This document shows, piece by piece, positions 9,380 to 18,000 of a DNA stretch of 64,000 nucleotides (within the stretch, counting starts at the first letter, position 1; each line of letters starts with the position of its first letter). The stretch covers positions 1 through 64,000 of the forward strand of contig CAMCHO010000004.1 in assembly GCA_945874455.1 (NCBI GenBank). Direction: 5' to 3'. The notes beneath the pieces were generated by a model. The model saw only the letters and a list, made by a program, of their open reading frames with translations, did not search any database and was not told the DNA's origin. The DNA comes from Opitutus sp. GAS368. GTDB lineage: Bacteria; Verrucomicrobiota; Verrucomicrobiia; Opitutales; Opitutaceae. The translations under genes and the position numbers were made by a program.

Positions 9380-10432
9380 GTGACCACCCCGCCTACGACG
9401 ACCCTCAAGCACATCGCCGCGCAGCTCGACTTGAGCGTTGCCGCCGTGTCGATGGCGTTGCGCGATCACGCCTCGCTGCCCGCCACCACGATCGCCCGGG
9501 TGAAGCGGGCCGCCGCCAAGCTCAACTACACGCCCAACACCGCCGGCAGCGCCCTCGCCGCCCACCGGCAACAGCTGCGCGTGCGCCGCGATTTTTCCGT
9601 CATCGCTCTGGTCTCCCATTGGCCGACGCGCGACGACTGGTTGCAGCGCCCGAGTGCCCAGCGCCTGCTCGCCGGCGCGACGGCCCGCGCCCGCGCCTAC
9701 GGCTACGATCTGCAGCATCTCTGGGCCCGCGAGGACGGCATGACGCCAGCGCGCTTCAGTCGCGTGCTCACGTCGCGGGGGATTCGCGGGCTCATCCTCG
9801 CGCCACTCGAACAGCCCCACAGCCGCCTCGATCTCGATTGGGCGCGCTTCTCAACTGTCACCATCGAGCGCCCGGTGCGCTACGCGCACTTCCACCACGT
9901 GTTGCCCAACTACTCCGCCGACGTACGGCTCGCGGGGATACGGCTGCGTGAGCGGGGCTACACCCGCATCGGCCTCGTCATCGAAGCGAACCTCGCCGAG
10001 CGTGTCGCCCACCAATGGGAAGCCACCCACGCCTTTGAACAAAGTCGCACCGGGCCCGCCTCCGCCGCCATCCCGACCCTCATCGTCTCCGGGCCGCAGC
10101 CCGCGGCCACGATCGGCGCGTGGCTCCGCACGCACCGGCCCGACGCGGTGATCAGCCGTTGCAACGATGTCCTCGCCGCCGCGGCGGCGGTGAAGCTCCG
10201 CGTCCCCCGCGACCTCGGCTACGCGAGTCTCAATGTCCTCGACGACACCCCCGGCGTGAGCGGCATTCTCCAGCACCGCGACGTCATGGGCGCAGCGGCC
10301 GTGGACGCGCTCCACGGCCTGCTGCACCGCAACCACCGCGGCCCGCACGCCGTCGCCCAAGGCACCCAAATCGACGGCTCCTGGCACGAAGGTCGCACCG
10401 TCAGGAAACTCCGTCGCAAAGCCGGCGTGTAG
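9380..10432 (+). CDS. LacI-family transcriptional regulator
   Basis: 350 aa, starting at GTG. The N-terminal helix-turn-helix is clear: TLKHIAAQLDLSVAAVSMALRD at about residues 8-29, followed by the hinge region LNYTPNTAGSALA. The rest is a periplasmic-binding-protein-like effector domain, including a typical C-terminal GVSGILQHRDVMGAAAVD. LacI proteins of this kind bind a sugar or derivative and release or occupy operators. Its position, divergent from a sulfatase/symporter operon, makes that operon the likely target. Confidence 0.92.
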   Translation: MTTPPTTTLKHIAAQLDLSVAAVSMALRDHASLPATTIARVKRAAAKLNYTPNTAGSALAAHRQQLRVRRDFSVIALVSHWPTRDDWLQRPSAQRLLAGATARARAYGYDLQHLWAREDGMTPARFSRVLTSRGIRGLILAPLEQPHSRLDLDWARFSTVTIERPVRYAHFHHVLPNYSADVRLAGIRLRERGYTRIGLVIEANLAERVAHQWEATHAFEQSRTGPASAAIPTLIVSGPQPAATIGAWLRTHRPDAVISRCNDVLAAAAAVKLRVPRDLGYASLNVLDDTPGVSGILQHRDVMGAAAVDALHGLLHRNHRGPHAVAQGTQIDGSWHEGRTVRKLRRKAGV

Positions 10433-11111
10433 CCCCAGGTAGCGAGTGATCGCATCCCCGCCAGGCGAGGCGCCACCCGGTCACGCCGCGTCAGCAGCGG
10501 GAACGGCATCGTCCCCGCAACACCCAGTTTCTGGCGGGTCACCTCCACGACGTGGTGTTGCGCAGAGACCGAAATTGACGGAAAGCGGTCTCTCGTAAGG
10601 ACCGCTTTTACCGCCGCGTGACAGCTGGTTGCAGCTCCCGGCGATCAGCAGACACCGGGCGCCGCGACCAGCTCGGCTTGCCGACCACCGCCACCTAGAT
10701 CTCCTCGAGTTGCGCCTCGTCCGGCTCACGTCATTGCAACGCGATGTTCGCCATGGTGAAAAGGCAGACCCGCCCCGTTTCAGAAAATAGCCGCCTGGCA
10801 GCGCCAAAAAGCCATATTTATATCCCTAACCAATTGCAAATTAACTACTCAGAACGGGAAAGCCGTGCTCTCTGTGCAATGTGCAGTGCTCTATTGTTAC
10901 AATCATAGGCGGAATTGTTTTTCCTCTTGATTCAAGCGCTCACTCAAACTTTTACTTCTGGTGTTAGACGTCTCTAAATTTTCTTTGTCGTGCGCCCATC
11001 TCTGCGAACCGCGTTGGTTTTCGCTATTGTGCGTGATGTTTTTAATGTAAATTAATTTCCTTCTCCAGCTCCTGCCTAAAAAAGTTTAACGAGTATACAA
11101 TTCACTCCACC
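10433..11111. other. Non-coding interval before the biosynthetic region
   Basis: No convincing gene in 679 bp. The left part is GC-rich and holds a terminator-like hairpin (separate entry). From about 10810 the sequence turns clearly AT-rich, a visible composition break at the entry to the cluster. An 11 bp palindrome ATTGTTACAAT lies at 10893-10903. The AT-rich part presumably contains the promoter of the DUF697 gene at 11112; I could not pick out reliable -35/-10 boxes. Confidence 0.5.
10582..10608. terminator. Terminator-like hairpin, 9 bp perfect stem
   Basis: AAAGCGGTC (10582-10590) and GACCGCTTT (10600-10608) form a perfect 9 bp stem with a 9 nt loop, followed by TTA. With A-rich and T-rich stem ends it could work in either direction, though the T-tract is short. 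It lies 150 bp after the LacI regulator stop. Confidence 0.55.
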
Positions 11112-11669
11112 ATGACCACTGAAATCGCGATCAGCCGCAGCACTGTCGGCGCCACTGAAATCGTCAACAACAACGTAGCCCTCGCCATGGGTGCCGGATT
11201 GATTCCGTTGCCGCTCGTTGACTTGGCTGCGATCACCGCCGTCCAGCTCAAGATGGGCAAGGAATTGGCTGAATTTTACGGCGTCGAGTACAAAGAAGAC
11301 CAGATTAAGGGAATCGTCATCTCGCTCATTGCAGCGTATACCGCCACCTCGGTCGCGAGCGTAACTGCCGCTACCGCAGCGAAATCCATCCCAGTGCTCG
11401 GTGCCGTATTCGGTGTGATCACCCTCCCTGTGGTTGCGGGAGGTCTGACTTACGCCGTCGGCAAGGTGTTCATCCAGCACATCGAGTCTGGTCGCACTTT
11501 CTTCAACTTTAGTATTTCTGAGGTGAAGGCTGGCTTCCTCCGTGAGGTTGAAAAGGGCAAGGGGCTTGTCTCCACCCAAGCCAAGGGTTTTGGTGCGAAG
11601 ATGGTTCAAGTCTCCGACGATCTGGAGAACCGTTTGGACGGTGCTATCAACAGTCTCCTCAAGCGCTGA
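11112..11669 (+). CDS. DUF697 (YcjF-like) small protein, paralogue 1
   Basis: 185 aa. The central ~110 residues carry the DUF697 pattern: AMGAGLIPLPLVDLAAITAVQLKM, then LAEFYGVEY, two long hydrophobic helices rich in Ala/Val/Gly around residues 65-120, and a closing HIESGRTFFNFS motif. In other bacteria DUF697 domains are membrane-interacting and often linked to GTPases; the function is not established. The C-terminal ~60 residues are charged and helical. Two other window proteins (C-terminus at 12362-13462; whole protein at 52764-53222) share the same core. Its codon use is less GC-rich than that of the PKS/NRPS genes. Confidence 0.75.
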   Translation: MTTEIAISRSTVGATEIVNNNVALAMGAGLIPLPLVDLAAITAVQLKMGKELAEFYGVEYKEDQIKGIVISLIAAYTATSVASVTAATAAKSIPVLGAVFGVITLPVVAGGLTYAVGKVFIQHIESGRTFFNFSISEVKAGFLREVEKGKGLVSTQAKGFGAKMVQVSDDLENRLDGAINSLLKR

Positions 11670-11746
11670 GGCGGGTCTGCTTTTCAAGATTTTTTCTGTT
11701 TTTTATTCATTTTTTTAGGTTAAGATATCTCCAACCCAATACTACT

Positions 11747-11974
11747 ATGATTCCTGTCGCCATCATCTATACGTTCCTGTCCTTCCTCGTCGCCTTCTTT
11801 GGTCGTAACCGCAAGTTCGGCTTCTGGATTTATTTCGTCCTCTGCTTCATTTTCACTCCGGTGGTTACCTTGGTGATCGTTCTGGCCTCCGCCAAACGTG
11901 TCGCTTTGGCCAAGGTTGAAGTTCCTGTTCCGGTACCGGTTACGGCTCCTACGCCGGCCCCCACCGGAGCTTAA
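11747..11974 (+). CDS. Small two-helix membrane protein
   Basis: 75 aa, with two hydrophobic segments (VAIIYTFLSFLVAFFG and FWIYFVLCFIFTPVVTLVIVLA) separated by a basic loop (RNRKF), and a Pro/Val/Thr-rich tail. No known function. It lies 77 bp after the DUF697 gene on the same strand and is followed by a strong terminator, so the two probably form one short operon. The loop-and-helix arrangement resembles many small uncharacterised inner-membrane proteins. Confidence 0.65.
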   Translation: MIPVAIIYTFLSFLVAFFGRNRKFGFWIYFVLCFIFTPVVTLVIVLASAKRVALAKVEVPVPVPVTAPTPAPTGA

Positions 11975-12055
11975 GGACTTAATCCGGCGGGGCTCACGGG
12001 CTTTCCGGATAGGATGCTCTGGGCGTCGTTTATTCCATCATCTGGACGCTTGATC

Positions 12056-12094
12056 AAGAGGAGGGGGACTTTGTGTCCGCCTCCTCTTGTTTTG
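12056..12094 (+). terminator. Strong intrinsic terminator
   Basis: AAGAGGAGG (12056-12064) pairs perfectly with CCTCCTCTT (12080-12088). Inside it GGAC and GTCC can extend the stem, and GTTTTG follows. It closes the DUF697/small membrane protein operon. Confidence 0.85.
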
Positions 12095-12361
12095 TAGGTT
12101 TTGGTTTCGCCGCGTGATCCAAGACGTTGATTTTTTTTCGATGGGAACTTTCGTTACGTGCCCGTGCCCGTGGGGCGGCGTTTGGAGACTTGAAAAATCA
12201 CGGCTGCAAATGATTTTGTAGATCGTCTGTACTCTTGGCCCGGGAGGGCTTCAATTGACACTCTAACAGGGTCGCGGCAGCGCTGAAGGAGTTTAGATCA
12301 TTCACCGCGTCCTAGGTTGATCGGTTACAAGGGGTTTTATTCCAAGCAGTTCCTCCACTTT
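12095..12361. other. Non-coding leader of the long DUF697 protein
   Basis: No gene visible. A TTGACA hexamer occurs near 12254 but without a matching -10 box at the usual distance. The frame of the next gene is open from a TTG at 12317, but no ribosome binding site supports that start. Confidence 0.4.
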
Positions 12362-13462
12362 ATGAAGAAAAACCGAAATAATTCGCAAGACGCCAAACGT
12401 CTTCTTATGCGGGCTAAGCCGAACGTTCCGAAGGTTATTTCTCCGGAGGCGGAGGCTCTGTCCCCCGCGGTTACTTTGGTCGCCGGTGCGGCTGTTTTAG
12501 TCGAGGCCTCTTCGGTACCGCTTTCGGCGCTAGCGACTAGGCCTGCGAATGCCGAAACCGCGGAGCCGGTGGATACGGATGTGGTGGTCGCGGCGCCGAT
12601 CACGGTTGAAGGGGCGATGGTCCCTCAGACGGTCCCTCACGAGGTCATTGTTGTCACGAACCGCGACGACCCGCCACCCTTTCCCTCCGAGGCGACGGTT
12701 GCGATTGAGCCTATGGTTGCAGCGGGTGGCGGCGCCCCTGTTTTGGTTGAATCCAATCCTGTGCCTAGGGCTGCAACATCAGGGGCCAGTCCTGCCACCG
12801 TCGAACCCAAGGGGGTCTCCGAGAGGGAGCTACTTTCCCCGGTGCTAGCAACGGCCAAATTGGCGATCGCTCCTCAGATGGCGGTTGGTCACGCCACGGA
12901 AGTAACTCAATTCGAAGTTGATGCGTCGGATCTCCCTCCCGCCGGTTTGGCCATGATTTCGACCGAGCTTCCTGTTGCAGTGGGTCTGGCGGCTCAGGCG
13001 CTACCTGCGGTGGCGAGGTCGGCCAAGCGAGCGCAGGGCGAGGAAATTGTCCGAGATTACCGGTTCCTAGCCATGGGAGCCGGCGTTATCCCGGTGCCCG
13101 GTGCGGACATGGTGGCAATCGTCGGGCTGCAACTCAAAGTCTTGGCGTCGTTGGCAGAGCTTTACGGAGTTGCGTTCACTCTCGCCCAGGCCCGATTGAT
13201 CGTGACTTCGCTGATCGCTGCCGTGGGATCCACGATCTTGGCGCGGAGTATGTTTCTTAGTTTGGCCAAAGCTATTCCCGGCATTGGGTCGATCCTCGGG
13301 GCCGCTTCGCTGCCACTGGCGGGGGGCGCAATTACCCATGCGCTGGGGCACCTTGCGATTGATCATTTCGAGGCCGGTGGCACCCTAGGGAGCTTTAACC
13401 TCGATGTGGGCCGGCGTTCGTTTGGCCAGAAGGTTGCAGAGGCCAAGGCCAAGCTGGCTTAG
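12362..13462 (+). CDS. DUF697 (YcjF-like) protein with long Ala/Val/Pro-rich N-terminal region, paralogue 2
   Basis: 366 aa from the ATG at 12362 (MKKNRNNSQDAKRLLM). Residues ~20-220 are low-complexity, rich in Ala, Val, Pro and Thr, with repeated short phrases such as TLVAGAAVLVEASSVP and GGGAPVLVESNPVP. The last ~140 residues are the DUF697 core: AMGAGVIPVPGADMVAIVGLQLKV, LAELYGVAF, hydrophobic helices, and HFEAGGTLGSFN. The N-terminal part looks like a flexible tether rather than an enzyme. It precedes the MbtH/thioesterase gene by 117 bp. No catalytic motif was seen; function unknown. Confidence 0.75.
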   Translation: MKKNRNNSQDAKRLLMRAKPNVPKVISPEAEALSPAVTLVAGAAVLVEASSVPLSALATRPANAETAEPVDTDVVVAAPITVEGAMVPQTVPHEVIVVTNRDDPPPFPSEATVAIEPMVAAGGGAPVLVESNPVPRAATSGASPATVEPKGVSERELLSPVLATAKLAIAPQMAVGHATEVTQFEVDASDLPPAGLAMISTELPVAVGLAAQALPAVARSAKRAQGEEIVRDYRFLAMGAGVIPVPGADMVAIVGLQLKVLASLAELYGVAFTLAQARLIVTSLIAAVGSTILARSMFLSLAKAIPGIGSILGAASLPLAGGAITHALGHLAIDHFEAGGTLGSFNLDVGRRSFGQKVAEAKAKLA

Positions 13463-13579
13463 ATCGATCCGTAGCCATCTGCCGTCGAAGCGGGAAGTTT
13501 TCATTGCGGTCGATCAGCGCGCCCGAGGCTTCTGGTGCTAAGTCTACAGAATTAAGCCCTGCTCCCACCTTACGTCCCC

Positions 13580-14539
13580 ATGATGTTTCATATTGTCGAG
13601 AACGATGAGCAGCAGCGCTCACTCTGGCCAGATTTTCGAAAGCAAGCCCTGCCGAATGGCTGGCGGTATACGGGGGTTGCCGGCTTGCGCGACGAGTGCC
13701 TGCGGCAAATTGCGGCCGATGCGGCGGATGCCCTGGCCATACGCGTCTCCGTGCCCGTCGCTCCGGCTTCGTTAACTGTTGCTGGGGCGCGTCGCCGCTC
13801 GATTGCCGTGCCGTTTTCGCGTCCTCAGGCGAAGGTGCGACTTTTTGTGTTTCCGCATGCTGGTTCGGGGGCCTCGTCCTATCACTTTCTGGCAAGGGCC
13901 TGCAAAGACGACGCGTTTGAGGTCAACCTAATCCAATACCCGGGGCGAGAGATGCGAATTCGGGAGCAGCCCTGCGCGGACATGAGCGGAATGACCCAGT
14001 TACTAGACGAGGATCTTCGTTCGCTTTTCTCGGAGCGGCCTTTTGCCTTTCTCGGTCACAGTATGGGGTCCCTCGTGGCATTTGAGCTGGCGCGGCGGTT
14101 GGCGGCTACAAATGGGCCGGAGCCTCGGCATCTCTTTCTCTCGGGGCGGCAGGCGCCGCAGCGGCCGGCGCACAACCTGCCGGTCGATTCCCTGTCAGAC
14201 GAAGCCTTCTTGGATGCGGTGGGTAAACGTTATAACGCTCTGCCGGTTGAGTTGATTTCGAACCCTGAGATCTTGGCACTCGTGCTCCCGAGTCTACGAG
14301 CGGATTTCAAGCTGATGGCCATGTATCACTATCGAGAGGCGATGGCATTGAACGCTGGTCTGACCTTGATGAACGGCGTGGACGATCCGTGGGTGGCTCC
14401 GGATTCCGTGGAGGCCTGGCAGATTCAGTCGAAGGAGCCGATACGAACGCATTGGTTTCCCGGCGGACATTTTTATCTGCCAGAGACCGTGACAAAGGTC
14501 AGGCAAGTCCTGCTCGATACGTTGGCGATGAGTGGTTGA
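13580..14539 (+). CDS. Fusion of an MbtH-like domain with a type II thioesterase
   Basis: 319 aa. Residues ~4-45 match the MbtH signature: VENDEQQRSLWP (N8, E10, Q12, S14, W16, P17), then LPNGWRYTG and ECLRQI. The final W-T/S-D-x-R-P of true MbtH proteins is absent, so this half is short or degenerate. Residues ~85-315 are an alpha/beta-hydrolase of the GrsT type: LFVFPHAGSGASSYHFL, IQYPGRE, the nucleophile elbow GHSMGS (Ser161), GVDDPWV (acid) and GGHFYL (His). Type II thioesterases remove mis-primed acyl groups from carrier proteins; MbtH proteins support adenylation domains. Both fit the PKS/NRPS cluster starting 540 bp downstream. A terminator follows the stop. Confidence 0.9.
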   Translation: MMFHIVENDEQQRSLWPDFRKQALPNGWRYTGVAGLRDECLRQIAADAADALAIRVSVPVAPASLTVAGARRRSIAVPFSRPQAKVRLFVFPHAGSGASSYHFLARACKDDAFEVNLIQYPGREMRIREQPCADMSGMTQLLDEDLRSLFSERPFAFLGHSMGSLVAFELARRLAATNGPEPRHLFLSGRQAPQRPAHNLPVDSLSDEAFLDAVGKRYNALPVELISNPEILALVLPSLRADFKLMAMYHYREAMALNAGLTLMNGVDDPWVAPDSVEAWQIQSKEPIRTHWFPGGHFYLPETVTKVRQVLLDTLAMSG

Positions 14540-14551
14540 TTGCTCGGTGGA

Positions 14552-14586
14552 GGGGGAGTCGGTAGCCGGAACACCCCCCTTTTTTC
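14552..14586 (+). terminator. Terminator-like hairpin after the MbtH/thioesterase gene
   Basis: A GGGGG run at about 14552-14556 can pair with CCCCC at 14574-14578 across a GTCGG...CCGGAAC loop region, followed by a run of T residues at 14580-14585. The placement right after the stop codon supports the call. Confidence 0.65.
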
Positions 14587-14642
14587 AAGCAGGTTAGTGC
14601 TCGGTCTCTGCCCTTAGCGGAAAGTCCCTGGGAAAGAACACA

Positions 14643-14864
14643 ATGAATAACCAGAAACCTCCTGCGATCGAATCGGCCGCGCTCGACGAAACGAACAGCG
14701 GCGGTATCCGGGTAACGACAAAAGCACTTCCGGGTGGGTCGCCATATCGGTCGTCGGTGGGGGCGAGGCTGAGCAAAGGAAACAAAGTCACAATGGTGAC
14801 CGGACGAGCGCCCCCAAAGATTCAGCTAACCAATCAAAAAACTTGTCGTGATCATCGAACGTAG
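14643..14864 (+). CDS. Possible small hypothetical protein (73 aa)
   Basis: An ATG preceded by GGAAAG (6 nt spacing) opens a 73-codon frame rich in Thr, Ser, Lys and Pro. No hydrophobic segment, no recognisable domain and no repeats. It lies alone between a terminator and the PKS/NRPS leader. It may be a chance ORF; I list it because this gap has no other candidate. Confidence 0.2.
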   Translation: MNNQKPPAIESAALDETNSGGIRVTTKALPGGSPYRSSVGARLSKGNKVTMVTGRAPPKIQLTNQKTCRDHRT

Positions 14865-14940
14865 CTTCCGGCCGGACCGGAAAATCGCCACCCAGTCGTA
14901 ACGAACCGCCCCTTGACGGACTGAGTGCCGACCCTTTGAT

Positions 14941-15081
14941 AGAAGCTGATTCAGCTTTTGATCGGCTTCATTTCTGAAGCTTTCATTAGATGTATTAAAC
15001 TATTTTATTTTGTCCCGCGCTCGCTCTAATCAAAGTGTGAGGGGGTTGTGTATACTAAGAATTTTAAGCCAACGTATTTTT
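14941..15081 (+). promoter_or_regulatory. AT-rich leader of the PKS/NRPS operon with two small inverted repeats
   Basis: AAGCT-GATTC-AGCTT (14943-14957) and GCTTC-ATTTCT-GAAGC (14965-14980) are two adjacent 5 bp-stem palindromes, followed by a strongly AT-rich stretch up to the start codon. This must carry the promoter of the ~35 kb core operon. The palindromes could be operator half-sites or chance; no consensus sigma-70 promoter is certain. Confidence 0.4.
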
Positions 15082-18000
15082 ATGAATCCTTTCGCTATAT
15101 CAAGTGACGCAACCTCGACCACGTCGGTCGAGAGATGCGAGACCTTGATTGACGCTTTGCGTGTGACGGTGGGACGCGAAACGGGCGGACTCATTTATAT
15201 ACGCTCGGAAGGCGTTGAGATCATGCAGACTTACGCCGATTTGTTAACGGAAGCGGAGAAAATTGCGGGGGGACTACTCAGTCGTGGAGTAGCGAAGGGT
15301 GACCCGGTGCTCCTGCAACTCGACGCGGCAGAAGATTTCATCCCGGGATTCTGGGGCTGTGTTTTGGCCGGAGCGGTGGCCGTGCCCGTGGCGGTGGCGC
15401 CGATCTTCTCTCAGGCCAATAGCGCTCTGCTTAAATTGCTGAACGCAAGCAAGCTGCTTGAGCGTGCGGCGGTGTTGGCGTCCGGCGCGGCGGTAGAGGG
15501 GCTGCGGCAGTTGCCTCCAAGTCTTGGGGAATTGAGCGGGCCAATCATCGATCTCGGCGCCCTGCGCCGGGAAAAAATATCGACTGGGGGCCTTCCCTCC
15601 CCGGTAGCGACTGACGTGGCGGTGATGCTGCTGACTTCGGGTAGTACCGGTCAGCCGAAAGGAGTGCCGCTGACCCACCGGAACCTGCTCGCGATGGCGG
15701 CGGGCACGATCGAGGGAAATGGATTTACGTCGTCCGAGGTCACGCTGAACTGGATGGCCCTCGACCACGTGGGTTCGGTCTCGTTTCTGGGCACGATGGC
15801 GACGGCGCTTGGCTGCACCCAGATTCACATCCCCTCCGGCTACATCCTTCAGGAGCCGCTGCGGTGGCTCGAATTGATCTCGCGCCATCGTGCGACGATT
15901 TCGTGGGCGCCGAATTTTGCCTTCACCCTGTTTTTGGACCGGACCGCAACCATCCAGGCGGGGACCTGGGACCTGAGCTGCATGCGGTTTCTGGTTAATG
16001 CCGGTGAACCGGTGGTGGCGCGCACCGCGCGCAAGTTCATCACCCTTCTGCAAGGCCATGGCCTGCCGGCGGGCGCGCTCCGGCCTGCCTTTGGGATGTC
16101 AGAGACCTGCTCGGGCATTACGTGGTCGCGGGGCCTGACTTTGGAGAATACCGGAGAGGACGTCGCGTTTGTCGATTTGGGGCCCTGCAATCCCGGCGCG
16201 GAAATGCGCGTCGTGAATGAGGCGGGCGAAGCGTTGCCGGAGGGCGAAACCGGGCGGCTGCAGTTGCGAGGCCCGTCCGTGTTTAGCGGCTATTTTCGCA
16301 ATCCTGAGGAAAATGCGAAGGTGTTTAAGGAGGGATGGTTTGAGACGGGTGATCTTGCCTTTATCGCAGGAGGAACCCTCCGGATCGCGGGCCGGATCAA
16401 GGATGTGATCATTGTCAACGGGGCCAATTTCTACAGTCATGAAGTCGAAGCCGCAGCCGAGACGATCCCCGGGTTGATGAAGACGTTTACGGCCGCCTGT
16501 GCGGTGCGGGACGCAGCCTCCGAGACCGATCAATTGGCGCTGTTTTTTTGTCCCGAGTCCGACCAGCCCCAAACCAACGTGGCGATCGCACGGGCGATCC
16601 GCGCAAAATTGATCCAACAGGTCGGTCTCTCACCGACCTATCTGGTGGCGCTCGCACCGGCGGAGGTGCCGAAGACGGAGATCGGCAAGATTCAGCGCGG
16701 ACAGCTCAAGAAGGCCTTTGAAGCCGGCGCCTACCGCGACCATCTGATTCAACTGGCGCGATCGGGTCCGGCCAAAGCGCCGGAAAAACGCAGAAGTAAT
16801 CGCGGGGAACTCTCGTCGCTCATCGTCGAGATCTGGCAGGACGTGCTGGGACTGGAATCCGTCGGCTACGACGAGACCTTCTTTGAACTGGGTGGGCACT
16901 CGCTGCTCATCGTCCAGATGCAAAAACGCCTCCAAGAGCTCATGGGCCGCCCGGTGGCGATCGTCGAGCTCTTCAATTGCCCCACGGTGCGGGCGATGGT
17001 GGATCATTTCTCCAAAGACTTTGCCCCGGACGATCGGGGCTCGACCTTCACTCCGATCCGGGAGACCCGGGCCCCGGGCAGCAGCGGGGACATCGCGATT
17101 ATCGGCATCGGTCTGCGCTTCCCTGGGGCGGCGACGCCGGAAGCGTTCTGGCGCGTGCTGGCTGACGGGAAGGAAACGATCCGGTTTTTCACCGCCGAGG
17201 AAGCCCTCGCGGCCGGCGTCGATCCTGAGCTGGTGAGCAATCCGAACCACGTGCGGGCGGCGCCGCTGCTCGATGCGCCGGACGCATTTGACGCGGATTT
17301 CTTCCGTTATTCGGCGAAGGAAGCCCGCATGATCGACCCGCAGCAGCGGGTGTTTCTCGAGGTGTGTTGGGAGGCGTTTGAGGACGCCGGTTACGATCCC
17401 CTCACCCATCCCGGCAAGGTCGGGCTCTTTGCGGCGGCGGGCATGAATACTTACCTGCCCAACAATCTGTGGGCGAACGATGCCTTCCTGCAGGCGGAAA
17501 ATGGCAGTCGGATGTTGACGGTGGATTCCATGAATGGATTCAACGTCATGATCACAAATGACAAGGACTACCTGCCGATGCGGGTGTCGTACCGATTGAA
17601 TCTCCGCGGTCCGAGCGTGAACGTGCAGTCCGCCTGCTCCAGCACGCTGCTCACCCTGCACGAGGCCTGCAAAGCGATCCGGATGGGCGATTGCACGATG
17701 GCGCTGGCCGGCGGTGTGTCGATCAAGCTGCCGCAACACGCCGGGCACCTCTACAGCCCTGGCATGCTGAATTCCCCGGATGGGCACTGCCGCGCCTACG
17801 ATGCGCAGGCCGAGGGGACGATCTTTGGCAATGGCGCCGGAGTGGTGTTGTTGAAGCCTCTGGCGGAGGCCCAAGCCGACGGCGATCGGATCTACGCGGT
17901 GGTGAAGGCCACCGCTAGCAATAACGATGGTGCGGGCAAAGTGGGCTTCACCGCGCCGAGCTCGAGCGGTCAGGAAGATGTCTGCTCCGAGGCGATGGCC

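Noticed and set aside
10481-10807. 108-codon minus-strand frame in the gap after the LacI regulator
   Set aside because: Arg/Ser/Gly/Cys-rich, crosses the perfect terminator-like hairpin, no ribosome binding site and no domain.
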